Positions 23,854 to 35,000 of a stretch of DNA of 64,000 bases are shown here, piece by piece; position 1 is the stretch's first letter; each line of letters begins with the position of its first letter. The notes beneath the pieces are model-generated. The model made no database searches. It was not told the DNA's origin and worked only from the letters and a program-made list of their open reading frames with translations. The translations under genes and the position numbers were made by a program. Origin of the DNA: Entonaema liquescens (taxonomy: Eukaryota; Ascomycota; Sordariomycetes; Xylariales; Xylariaceae). The DNA is taken from positions 1,550,001-1,614,000 of the forward strand of contig CADCSX010000006.1 of assembly GCA_902805475.1 (NCBI GenBank), in the 5' to 3' direction.

Positions 23854-24278
23854 TTATAACTATATAAAATGTACCTTAACTTTATTATTATTACCGTTAC
23901 TTAAAGGTTAGATTTACATAACGGGACTTGCTTCGGACTGTCCCTCAAAAAATAGAGCTCCGTCAGTGCGATAAGCCCCACGATAGAAGCTTGGCAGATA
24001 GACCCCACATAAAAAACTACATGCATTTTATATCATCCCGTATTGCTAGGTTTAGGTACATAGTAAAGTTCAATGGTGGGGTACGTTGAGCCTTAACGCA
24101 GTCTTCCATGTATACAAGCTGTTGGAAATTTTTCTAGCTAGAAAATTAAAATTCGGCTTCACGTATAAGTGCCCATCTTTCAATACGTTAAAGCCTCTAA
24201 CATCTGGTGAACCCCCTTTTTTCATCACCACAAATATTAGTTTGAGCAAATATCTAAAATCTTATTACCTTTTTCACC

Positions 24279-26308
24279 ATGGCTAAATCCCGCCGGAACA
24301 GGGCGAAGGGTGGCCAACGGTCCGATCCGATTGCTAAACCAGTAAAGCCACCCTCAGACCCAGAATTAGCAGCAATAAGAGAGAAAAGCATCTTGCCTGT
24401 CTTGAAAGACCTCCAGAGTACTGAGTCAAAATCTAGGACTGCCGCCGCTGGAGCTATCGCCAACATAGTTCAAGATGCCAAGTGCCGTAAATTACTTCTG
24501 CGGGAGAAGATCGTTCATATTCTTCTCAGTGAGACCCTAACCGACGCAAGTCTAGAAAGTCGGGCAGCAGGATGGGAAATTCTCCGCATCCTCACAGCTG
24601 AAGAAGAAGCTGACTTCTGTATTCACCTGTATCGGGTTGATGTTCTAACTGCTATTCAGCATGCCTGCTCAAAGGTGAGTTCTACATATTCCAATAATAT
24701 AACTATATATAAAGTCATAACCCATTAACAATCACATAGATAACAAGTAGTCTTACGTCAACAAGCCCTGCTTTCATCAAAACCACCAAAGCTGAGCAGA
24801 ACTTTACCTGGAGCATTGCAGAGTCACTTACTGCTATATTATCAGCCCTAGCTGAAGCGCAAGACGAAGCTCTGGATGCTGCCACGCGCAATGAAAAGAT
24901 ACTTCGGTTTCTCTTTACCCTCGTCGCCATAGACTTCACAACCACATCAGTCTTGAACAGTGCCCTCTCATGCATGATAACCCTTTCAGAGGATAACAAA
25001 CAGTTCGCGGAAGCGCTGCTTGCTGATAAGACCACCAAGTGTTATGACCGGCTCATCGCATTCAAGAATGGCAATGGTTATAAGGCGGTTTTGGCTTGCG
25101 GTGTATTGCACAACGTATTCTCTATGGTGCCATGGAATGACAACAGTCCTGGCAAGGATGATGCTTGTGATGCTGTCCTCGTCCCTACGCTTTCCCAGAC
25201 ACTCGAGCACACTCAACTTAACGGACAAATGTCAAATGGCGATAGCTCAACAAGCCCGGTTGAGATTTTACAGCTAGCCCTTGGGATTTTAGCATCTATC
25301 GGTACCACCCTACAACAGACCCTTGAATCGGGGAGTAAGACAGAAAGACGGGAGGAGAAAGCAGATGCCATGGAGGCTGATATTGACGAGGACCTTCTCG
25401 ACCATGAATCCGACGAAGAAGAGAATGAAGAGAATGGGGAAGACGAAGAGATGGATCAGGATGAAATGGAGGCAGACATGGAAATGGTTACTGGAGCAGG
25501 TGATGACGAGGAGCTCCAGGGCATTGACGACTTGCCTACGCTGAAAGAGCTTATCCAGAAGGCAGTGCCACAAGTTGTCAACCTGGTTCGTGCTAATGGC
25601 GGTGATGATGAGGCCTCAGAGTTGATTCGCGGCCACGCTCTGACGACGTTGAACAATATCTCTTGGACGGTAAGTTGTATCGACTTCGCCGAGAAATCGA
25701 ATGCCGCCATATTACGCGCTTGGACACCGGCTGCACGCATGATCTGGGAGCAGATAATAGCGCCGGTACTTGCAAGCAATACATCTGACGTCGAGCTTGC
25801 GACGATTGTGACGAGCCTCGCATGGGCTATCACAAGAACTCTACATGAGCAGGCGTTCCTCAGCGGAGACGAGCAAAAGAAGTTCATTTCGCTATACCAC
25901 GCATCCAAGAACCTCAATTCGAACCAGGAGGACCCATTTCAAGGCCTTGGTGTCAAATGCATTGGAGTGCTCGGACAACTCGCTCTCGTCGAGCCGATCG
26001 AATTAAATCGGGAGATAGGCATCTTCCTTCTCACCGTAGTGAAAGGACTGCCCGAGACACCGGCTGCGGACGCTGTGGAGGCCTTGAACCAACTGTTCGA
26101 TATCTACGGCGATGAGCATAAGGCATGGGATAAAGAAGTCTTCTGGAATGACAACTTCCTGCAGCATCTGGAGGAGGCTGCCCCAAAGGTGAAGGCTATG
26201 GTAAAAACGATTGATAGGAGGAAATCGGCCGAGCTACGCGTGCGTGCTGAAGAAGCGAACTTGAATCTTTCCAGGTTCATTCGGTATAAGCAGAAGCATA
26301 GACCTTGA
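24279..26308 (+). CDS. SYO1: Symportin Syo1, import adaptor for ribosomal proteins Rpl5/Rpl11
   Basis: ARM/HEAT-repeat adaptor that carries Rpl5 and Rpl11 together into the nucleus with an importin, for 5S RNP assembly into the 60S subunit. Two exons (24279-24674, 24740-26308) with a 65-bp intron in phase 0 give 654 aa. The N-terminus is basic (MAKSRRNRAKGG) and carries the family block RSDPIAKPVKPPSDPELA, followed by ARM repeats with AAGAIANIVQDAKCRKLLLRE. A long Asp/Glu-rich loop lies at about residues 345-400, where family members carry an acidic insertion. HEAT-like repeats follow, ending with a basic tail. Length is close to characterised homologues. The 3' end is convergent with the J-protein gene. 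Identification is confident from the N-terminal block and architecture. Confidence 0.95.
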
Positions 26309-26878
26309 ACTGGGTGGGTTAGTAGTAAGGTGAAAACTACATTGAGGTTCTGGCAACTAAAATAGTAAGGGACGTGAATCTACGAAGCCGAAATAACCGA
26401 TTTTGAGAAGATTGGTTATTGCATATAGATTTTACGTCAAAATGCAAGGAGATCGGGGTAGTTAATACCTATTTGCCCCTTATTCGTCCTAGGATTAATG
26501 AGATCAGAGATACCGACCTCACTTTCGGGCTCCGCTACTAGGTCTGTTGTGTGTAGTCATCGCAAGTCCCGGAAACGCATAGAAGCACATACAAACTCAC
26601 CTTTGGTATCCTATTGCTGTTCCGGCATAGCGGCGCGTGGTGCTAAATGAAGGATGCCAGAGCCATGATAGAAACGAAAAACTCGATCTCAATGTCACTA
26701 AGGGAGTTAGGCTCAAGTATATTTCGGTCTATCAATAGAACTCACGTAGTAACCCATAACGTATGTAGTTGTTCATTACCGATCCGTCGGGCCCCAGTGT
26801 CGGCGGGCATGCGATTCCCGTGTAAGCAAACATATATGCAACAACGTACTTCCACCATTCCTAGACATATCCGCGCAC
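26309..26878. other. Convergent 3' region SYO1 / J-protein gene
   Basis: 570 bp. An imperfect hairpin (10-bp arms AATAACCGAT and ATTGGTTATT, one mismatch) lies at 26392-26420, about 85 nt beyond the SYO1 stop. Nothing else was seen. Confidence 0.6.
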
Positions 26879-27655
26879 TTAACCAATCGGCTTCAGCTTC
26901 TTTTTCTTCTTCTTGTCGTCGCCGGACTTGCCCTTTTGGAACTGGCGCCAGCTATCAATGCGCTGGTCTCGGGTGCTCTCCCAGTCCTGCTCGTGCTGCC
27001 TCTTTCGCTTGCGGTCCTCCAGCTCCTGGTCGACCTTGCGCTGTTCGCGACCTTCCTCCTGCATCTGCGCCTTCATTTGACGCTTTCGCCTCAACTCGTT
27101 GTCGATGAGGACCTCACGTGTCTTCTCGCGCCACTTCTTGGCGAAGTCTTCCGTCTTGAGTTCCGGGCTGTCGACCGTCCACTTGTTCTCGCGGATCAGC
27201 AGCATGCGCGCGTCTGCGATAGCCTCGTCTAGCCGCTCTCGGTGCTTCTCGTCCATCAGTTCGGTCTGCGCCTTCTTTAACCGGTCGAAGGCTTCTGGCG
27301 CCTGGGGGTTCTTCGTCTTATCCGGATGGATAAGTAGCGACTTCTTGCGGTAGGCTAGCTTGATATCGGATTCCGGAACACCGGGATTCAGATCCAGAAC
27401 TGCGTAGCTATAATAGATATTAGGACTATCCTTTCTCGTAGTAAGGATCCATCAAAATGACTTACGCATCTAAACGGAAGGCTTTCAGAATACGGTCAAT
27501 CTCAGCATCCTAAAACCAATTATTTATGTTAGTCAATATGCGACGAACGTACGCCGGATTTAACTTGCCTTGTCGAACTCTTTAGATTCCGCTTCGAGCG
27601 CGTCAAGTGCATCCTTATCCTCAACAGGACTCTCGTCCTTGTCTTTAGACGCCAT
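26879..27655 (-). CDS. DNAJC8: DnaJ-domain protein, DNAJC8/Spf31-like, splicing-associated
   Basis: J-domain cochaperone of the DNAJC8/Spf31 group, which associates with spliceosomes in animals and fission yeast. Three exons (27569-27655, 27466-27509, 26879-27407) give 219 aa. The J domain starts near residue 43 (AYAVLDLNPGVPESD) with the obligatory HPD in SLLIHPDKTKNP. The rest is a highly charged coiled coil ending in a Lys-rich tail (DDKKKKKKLKPIG) that may serve as a nuclear signal. The first intron (27510-27568) is of the rare GC-AG type: AAG followed by GCAAGT, with a CTAAC branch site before TTTTAG. Exon 2 is only 44 nt. It is divergent from DBP10 with 447 bp between the starts. The splicing role is known for the family and inferred here. 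Confidence 0.92.
27510..27568 (-). other. GC-AG intron in the J-protein gene
   Basis: The donor is AAG|GCAAGT and the acceptor TTTTAG, with a CTAAC branch motif about 20 nt upstream. Reading across it joins ESKEFDK to DAEIDRIL in frame. A GT donor that would also keep the frame is not available nearby. Confidence 0.85.
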
Positions 27656-28102
27656 TCTGACTATGATGAAACGACCCCGTGAATAAGTGCCAGTCTAATG
27701 AACCGATAATTAGATATAACGTATGTGTAAGTTAGAATTTCAAATGTACTGTTGAAGGTTTGTAAGTCAAATGGAAGTATAGGAAGGCTCGGGGCTGGAG
27801 GCAACGAGATAAGGAATGGAAGTTACGATATGGCAGTACCTCTTTGTACAACTTAGGTATACGGGGTACATCACATGCATGAGGCATGAAGTGGGACCGG
27901 ATGCTTATCAGACATTAGTGCGTATCGATAACGTTAGCAAGGGTCCTACAACTTCGAAAAAAGTTCTTGAGCCGCCCCACGACAGCTTCAAACTGAGATT
28001 GTACACTCTATTTTCAATCGATTAGTCTTACTTTCGGTGCTATATTGTGGTCACTTGTACATATATGTAGACTACATATTGGCATATCACTCCGTTAGCA
28101 AT
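27656..28102. other. Divergent promoter region J-protein / DBP10
   Basis: 447 bp between two start codons. No ORF with support was found. No TATA-like or CCAAT motif stands out. Confidence 0.6.
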
Positions 28103-30969
28103 ATGCCGTCGCGCGCGGTGTCACCGACGCCGTCCGAAAACGAAGTCGATATTCTAGGATCTCTACTCACAGACAACATTGGCGCATCGAGTGGAAACAG
28201 TAAAAAAGATGATGCGCAGAACGATTTAGACTTCGACTTTTTAGATGGAGGCGACGATGAGGAAGATGATGGTGATGAGGCCTTCATTGCCCTTAAACAA
28301 GCCGCTTCTTTTAGAAAAGCCGGTAACTTGAAGGGAAAGTCTGTTAAGAAAGGCGGCGGTTTTCAGGCCATGGGTTCGTACATCCTGTCCCACGATATGT
28401 AGTATACTCTATATGGCTCTATCTAACAGTATGAATAATTATAGGTCTCAATGCCAATCTACTAAGAGCCATTACACGAAAGGGATTCTCGGTTCCTACC
28501 CCTGTTCAGAGAAAAGCTATACCATTAATCATGCAGAGGAAAGATGTCGTTGGCATGGCGAGAACAGGTTCTGGTAAAACAGCTGCATTCGTTATTCCCA
28601 TGATAGAACGTCTGAGAGCCCACAGCGCTACAGTCGGTGCAAGGGCACTTATCCTCTCACCGTCTCGAGAACTGGCTATTCAGACCCTAAAGGTTGTCAA
28701 AGAATTCAGCCGCGGAACGAACCTGAAATGCGTGCTTCTTGTTGGTGGTGATAGTTTGGAGGAACAGTTCAGTGCCATGACTACAAACCCCGATATCGTC
28801 ATCTGTACTCCCGGTCGATTCCTACATCTCAAGGTCGAAATGTCTCTCGATTTATCTTCGATACAGTATGTTGTTTTTGACGAGGCGGATAGACTGTTCG
28901 AAATGGGTTTCGCTGCGCAACTAACCGAGATCCTATACGCTCTACCCCCCTCGAGGCAGACCTTACTCTTTTCCGCCACCCTACCTGCTTCGTTAGTCGA
29001 ATTCGCCCGCGCAGGCTTACAGGATCCTAGCCTGGTTCGGCTGGATGCAGAAACAAAGATCTCCCCGGACCTTCAATCGGCATTCTTCAGTGTTAAGAGT
29101 GCAGAGAAAGAAGGCGCCCTTCTCCACATTCTCCACGATGTTATCAAAATGCCCACGGGGTTGCCAGAGGGTATTCAAGCGGAGCAGGAGAGGCATTCAA
29201 AAAAGAGAAAGCGGGAATCCGATGCGCCAAGGGGAAAGGAAAAGCCAACGGAGCACTCGACTATTGTATTCGCTGCTACGAAACATCACGTCGAGTATTT
29301 GCAGTCTCTACTTATCCAATCGGGATTCGCAGTCTCGTATGTATACGGCTCACTGGACCAGACGGCCAGAAAAGAGCAGGTCGAAAACTTCAGACGTGGC
29401 CGTTCCAATATTCTGGTAGTGACAGACGTGGCCGCGCGAGGTATCGATATTCCTATTCTTGCCAATGTCATCAACTACGACTTCCCTCCTCAACCTAAGG
29501 TCTTTATACATCGTGTCGGTCGTACAGCGAGAGCGGGGCAGAGAGGTTGGAGTTATAGTCTCGTAAGAGACACGGATGCACCATATCTACTAGATCTACA
29601 ACTATTCCTGGGCAAGAAGCTTGTCCTTGGTAAAGAAGGCAAAAATGCTACAAATTTCGCAGAAGATATTGCAGTTGGAGCTCCCATTCGAAGCAAGGTG
29701 GAAACCAACGTGGAGTGGCTTAATAAGGTCTTAGGGGAGAGCGAAGACATCAGCGCTCTCCGTAGAGTAGCAGCGAAAGCCGAGAAGCTCTACCTGAGGA
29801 CGCGCAATTCGGCTTCCAGCCAGAGCGCCCGACGTGCGAAAGAAATTGTTACATCCAAAGGCTGGATGCAACTCCATCCTATTTTTGGTGACGAATTAGG
29901 AGAAGCTGAGGATGCTCGCGCGGAGATGCTCGCAAAGATCAGCGGGTTCAAGCCGCAAGAAACAATCTTTGAAATCGGCAGATCAGCTAAAGCGGGAAAG
30001 AATGAGGCGGCCGAGGTGATGAAGACCATTCGCGAACGCTTCGGTCCCCGTAAATCCGGCAAAGACGAAGATAACGAGGAGTCCAATGAGGCCGAGGAAA
30101 TGGACGGTATAGATGGCTTCGACGACGAGGAAGACGAAGAAATGGCAGACCCCGCCATAGAATCCGACGCGGAACCCGATAACATCGAAAACGAAGACGA
30201 AGATTCCGACCTCGAAGTCACCATATCCAACCACGCCAACACCACCAAATCCTCTTCCTCCAAAGACCCACTCTCCTCCTTCCAAGACTCCGAGATCTTC
30301 ATGTCCTACACGCCCCGCACCATCAACGCCGCCGAGGAGCGCGGCTACGGCGTCCACTCGGGTTCCAACTCGCAAGGTGCCGCCAGCAGCACCACGGCTA
30401 ACTTCGTCGCCGCCGCCCGCGACCTCACCATGGACCTAACCAACGACGAAGGCGCCAAGAACTTCGGCGCCCCGGCCCGCGCCCGCATGCGCTGGGACAA
30501 GAAAGCCTCCAAGTACGTCGCCCGGGATAACGACGATGACGGCTCCCGCGCCCAGTCCGGTGGTGGGAAGAGATTGGTCCGCGGCGAGAGCGGCGTCAAG
30601 ATCGCCGCGAGCTTCCAGAGCGGCCGCTTCGATAAGTGGCGCCGCGCTCAGCGCCTCGGCAAGCTGCCCCGCGTCGGCGAGTTCGAGAAGAGACTCCCGC
30701 GCCTCGGCGCACCCGGTGGTCCGGGTGGAGACGAAGGCGGTGCCCGGTATAAGCACAAGCAGGAGAAGGCTCCCAAGGAGGCTGATAAGTACCGCGACGA
30801 CTACCACGTGCGCAAGAAGCGTGTGGCTGAGGCGCGCGAGAAACGTGTGGGTCGTTTCAAGGATGGCATGGGTAGTAAGAAGGAGATTAAGAGCGCGGAT
30901 GATATCCGCAAGGCGCGTGTCATTAAGGAGAAAAAGAAAGCGAAGAACGCAAGGCCATCAAGGAAATAA
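28103..30969 (+). CDS. DBP10: DEAD-box ATP-dependent RNA helicase Dbp10
   Basis: Nucleolar RNA helicase of 60S ribosome assembly. Two exons (28103-28373, 28445-30969) give 931 aa. An acidic N-terminus is followed by the Q motif region (GLNANLLRAITRKGFSVPTP, across the splice junction). Motif I ARTGSGKT is near residue 129, DEAD near 235, SAT near 265 and HRVGRTARAG near 445. A Dbp10-specific C-terminal domain follows, then a long acidic stretch and a Lys/Arg-rich tail, as expected for this subfamily. The intron donor GTTCGT is unusual, but the frame is exact. From about 30120 to 30900 the third codon positions become strongly C/G, unlike the helicase core. It is divergent from the J-protein gene and convergent with RPN1. 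Confidence 0.97.
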
Positions 30970-31346
30970 AGTAAAGGTGTTTGCTTGCTAGGTAGGGTAT
31001 ACCTCAAGTGCCTATCTACGCGCATAGATTAATACTTCAAAGAGTCACGTCTACATAAAGCAGTATAATAGAAATCAAGTAGGTAATCATGTTCATTACC
31101 AACGATATAACGTCGAACCCAGACCTAAGGTCTTGGAGCCGTTTCCACCATATATCTAATGCGTGAGACCAAGTGATGTCGCGCTCTAAACTTGCGATAC
31201 TTGGAAGTGCATTATGTGGTTTTTTAATAGTACATTTTTTCATCCTTTGGCTAGTCTAGAGTCCCGATCGAACATGGCGTGCTCCAGATTGGAGTTCAGG
31301 CCGATCGTCCCTTTTTGACATTGCTTTTAGGTCGACCGGACCCGCT
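30970..31346. other. Convergent 3' region DBP10 / RPN1
   Basis: 377 bp shared by two 3' ends. Nothing distinctive was seen. Confidence 0.6.
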
Positions 31347-34254
31347 CTACTTTCCATCTTCCCAGTCAGGATTCTAGTGGGATGTCAGTATAAGGTGCTT
31401 CTAAATAAATCAACGGCGCCGGGGAGGAGAATTTGGTCTTACCTTGCGAAGGATGACGAGGCCTTCTAATGTGCTGCTGAGACTAATATATTGTTCATCC
31501 TCCAACTCCGCCCGCTCGCCGTACGCCAAAAGTACAGGGGTGCTCTGCGTTTGCCATCCAGTGATCGTCTTGGGTCGACCTGCCTGGCCGACAACATCGA
31601 CAGCCTGACCCACACGGACGTTGACTGTCAGAGGCTTGAGGTCCTCGTCCAGTGTGACCAAGAAGCGGGGATGCATAGCTGTGATGAGGTAGTATAAGAG
31701 ATAATGAGAATTGGATGTGACAAATTGTTTGGCATCAATCATAGCAACAAGAGTAGCGAGCAGACCGGATGTCGCCACTCTTGAGAGGATTTGTCGATCA
31801 GTGTGGAAAGGGTTAAGCGTCATGGTACCTTTGCCCATGTGCAGAAGACCCTGTGCGATACGGACCATAAATAGGGATTCTTGATCCCGGTGGTAGTAGC
31901 TAGCCAATTGTCGCAGAAGTTGAGCTAATCTTGCGTTGTTTGTGCCAGCACCGAGTAATCCCATTGCGAAGATTGCGTTTATCGCGACATCGTTGTCGTT
32001 ATCGTGGCTGTACCGGGATAGTGTATCATACACCTTCATTTGCGGGTTGCTAGGACTGATCAAGGCCATAGCCAGCGGCACGACGCGCCGAATGTTGGCC
32101 TCGCCGTAATGCATAAGATGTCCAAACTGCCGCAGTACCATTTCTTGCCCGACGTCTTCGCCCATCGCTACCAACGCAATTCCAAGTACCGCATACATTT
32201 GCAGTAGCTCCTCGCACCCCTTATCCCCGGAGTCGGAATCAAAATGCTCATTACATATATGCAGCAGCTCCTGGATTTTGAGTACAGCTCCAGTACCGGC
32301 CCAAGCGCAGACCTCACATAATATCGCTGTTGGCCGAGCCATGGGGTGAGATACTGCCTTAAGAGTCTCCAAAATGACATCGACCTCCTCTTGGCGGCCG
32401 AAAAAGAGAAGTCCAAGACCAAGAGCTAGGAATCTAAACCACTTGTCTGAGAAAACGTTTCCGCGCTCGTCATCCAGCAAAACACCCATAATCTCTTCTA
32501 TCGCTAGAGGGTTCGCGGAACCAACACAGACAAGACCACAAGATAGAGCCGCCATAGCAACTATCTGCATGTCATTATCGGGATTAGTGATAATAGGAAT
32601 TAGAAGTTCTAGAACCTCTTCTTTATGGGATCCAGCGTAGGAAAGTCCAAGACCCATGATGGCAGTGATTCGGATAAGTCGATGCTTACTCTCAAGCTTC
32701 TCCGCGTCACCTAGCAGCGCCAGACCCGGTTCGCTATCTATGCGTACACCTGAGGTCATAATGCCGATAGCTAACATAGAACCAGCTACTATCAAGGGTT
32801 CAGTCGAATAGGTGAACTTATCAATCTTGTCCAGACCTGTCTCGACGTCCCACATGAGGAGGGTTCCGAGGGAGGCGACGGTGGACACCATACCCTCGTC
32901 CTTAGTTTTCCATACCCACGATTCCTTGTCCTGGTCAACAAGCATCATCTTATCATTGCCGAAGCCTGCATTGACAAAGGCGTTGACAAAAGCGGCGGCA
33001 AGGTTATGCCTTGCAGAGTCGAGGTTTGTCATACCAGCGACCCGGCTGCTTTCCAGATGGCTCTTGTAAATATCTTCAGTGGTCTTGGGCTCCAGAATGT
33101 TCAGTTCTTTGCCTAGAGTCTTGAAGTACTCGGCCAACTTAACATTGCTTACGGCATCCTCCATCTCCATCGCATCTTTCTGGGACTCTTCGTCCCTCTC
33201 AACATTGACCCAGCTCTTCTGACGGCCAATCAAGAAAGCCATCTGCTTCTTCAATGCGGGGTCCGTGGTCGAAGTGAAGACGCTATTGATAAGATCTAAG
33301 TCATTAAGCCGGATCGCGATTACCATAGCTTGAGTGTATTCCTTGTAGGAGCTATAGATGGTATAGGCAGTCCGGAGGAATTGCTCGTTTTCTGGGTATG
33401 TTAGGAGATTGACCATGCTGACAAGGTATAAGCAGACACGAGAATAAGTGTTCTCATCGACGAACTTGGGGAGGTCTTCGATAATCTCGAGTTCGCTCAT
33501 GAGATCAACAGCATCAGCCTCCGCGTTGCTCTTCAAGAACAGCGGCACGAGGATCAACGCAAGATCCACCAAATCCTTGACAGACTCCTCTGCAGTGATT
33601 CGTTTCGCATAAACTTCGCCAATCTCCAAAGCCAAGTGACGGACGTATTCGTGGCCCCACGATCCTATGTCTTGTGTTGGTGATAATAAGCGGTACTTTA
33701 GGGTATCTTGGCGGTCCTCATCCGAGAACGTCATTCCTATAACCGACAGAACGTCCGCCAGAGACGATTTGTCCTCTCCCTCCGGCCACTCATCATAGAG
33801 TTTTGTCATGGTTTCATAATGTGGTCTTAGGAATTTCAATGGCTTCGGTACTGCCGTCATCGAGGATGTCGAGGTCTTAATGGACGTCTTCATAGCCTCT
33901 AAGGCCGGCTTGTAGAGGGACGCATCGGATTCCTACAAACAGAGTTAGCACTTCCAGACGACGAACGAGCCAGGGACCGCCGTAATCATACAGTTAATCG
34001 ATCTACCAGCATGTCAAGCTCACTCTTGAGCTGCTGATCTTCCTCACTCAAATCTTCCGCAGCTATAGGACTGTTAGTATAGGATGATGACGCAGTAGAT
34101 GGAGAATAGACGCACAATCGACCTTGTCCTCGTCCTTCTTCCCATTAGCTGAAGGCTGGGCATCTTTCGCCTTCTTGCTATCACCAGGCTGGCTTTCGAC
34201 AGCCTTGCCTTTTCCCTTATCGGCCGACGTGGGCGGGTTACTGCTCGGCGCCAT
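31347..34254 (-). CDS. RPN1: 26S proteasome regulatory subunit Rpn1
   Basis: Largest base subunit of the 19S particle; it docks ubiquitin receptors and Ubp6 beside the ATPase ring. Four exons (34116-34254, 33992-34062, 31443-33932, 31347-31373) give 908 aa. The charged N-terminal tail (GKGKAVESQPGDSKKAKD) leads to LSEEDQQLKSELDMLVDRL and KPLKFLRPHYETM, both typical of Rpn1. The proteasome/cyclosome repeats form the toroid (about residues 370-700). The C-terminus is completed by a 9-codon exon encoding NPDWEDGK. Without it the protein would end in a spurious SPPRRR read from the intron. The start context is strong (ACCATGG). It is divergent from RIO2, sharing a region with a perfect TGACGTCA site. 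Length fits the family. Confidence 0.97.
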
Positions 34255-35000
34255 GGTCGTAAGGGCGGCGAAATGTGGCAGCTACTATAAAACTATGAAT
34301 GGATAATATTCCAGTCGCCGACCCACGATAAAGTATTTCAGTATGGATTAGACAACTGAGAGATATTAATATGAACCCTATGAACGGGTACTATGAAAAG
34401 AGAAAGACGTTTTGTTTCGGTAAAGGTTGTTTGTGGGTTGCTGTTGTGGTGGATGTGATAGTTGCAGATTGCGGGTTGCGGGTTACGGATAAGCTTTCCC
34501 AACATGAAAGCTCTTGGTCAGGTCAGGTCGAAGCTCCAAGGCAAGGCGGAAAGGCCTTGCTAGGTATTACGCGACTGCTCTGCCGCCTATTGCTTAGTGA
34601 TTAAGATGTGGTCAGTGCGCTGAAAGTACCATAAGAGCCTTTCCATTTATTGACGTCAAACAGACCAATCAAAATTCGATAAGCTAGTGCATTTACATCC
34701 AATGAAAATGTCGAAGGCCTGTACATCAGGGTACTTGAGGCTATATCTTATCGGAGATTAGATAGAGGGTCCCCTTGTAATTTTTATTGGAATTGGTGGG
34801 GGTTTATAGTTTCCATCTCATGTACCTAACCTATACTCATCTATTATCATCATTCAACCTAAACCTCACGAACATTGTTTTACTTCTCTAATTTCTTTTC
34901 TCTTCGTCGCGAAGTGCTCGGTCGTAGGCATCTTCCAACGAAAGCCTTATTATAACAGTAACCAACTTATAGTGTCTCTATAGAACGAGGGTCACCCACC
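34255..35000. other. Divergent promoter region RPN1 / RIO2
   Basis: 746 bp. It contains a TGACGTCA palindrome, two CCAAT boxes (34665-34669 and about 34699) and a CT-rich stretch before the RIO2 start. The short plus-strand ORF at 34371-34604 has no support. No yeast-type PACE element (GGTGGCAAA) is present. Confidence 0.65.
34651..34658. promoter_or_regulatory. CRE/ATF-type palindrome TGACGTCA
   Basis: A perfect 8-bp CREB/ATF bZIP site inside TTGACGTCAA. It lies 397 bp from the RPN1 start and 343 bp from the RIO2 start, with a CCAAT box 6 bp to its right. Binding is inferred from the motif only. Confidence 0.55.

Larger units (their letters stand above)
23285..24278. other. Divergent intergenic region putative glycosyltransferase / SYO1
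   Basis: About 1 kb containing three repeat blocks. AATTACG/AATTGCG direct repeats lie at about 23391-23416, AGAGAATAG-type tandem units at about 23442-23482, and a 15-bp minisatellite at 23734-23853. The ORF read through the minisatellite (23702-23911) is a repeat artefact. Confidence 0.7.

Noticed and set aside
23702..23911. 69-codon ORF of Tyr-Ile repeats
   Set aside because: It is only the translation of the 15-bp AT minisatellite; a repeat length divisible by three keeps the frame open by chance.
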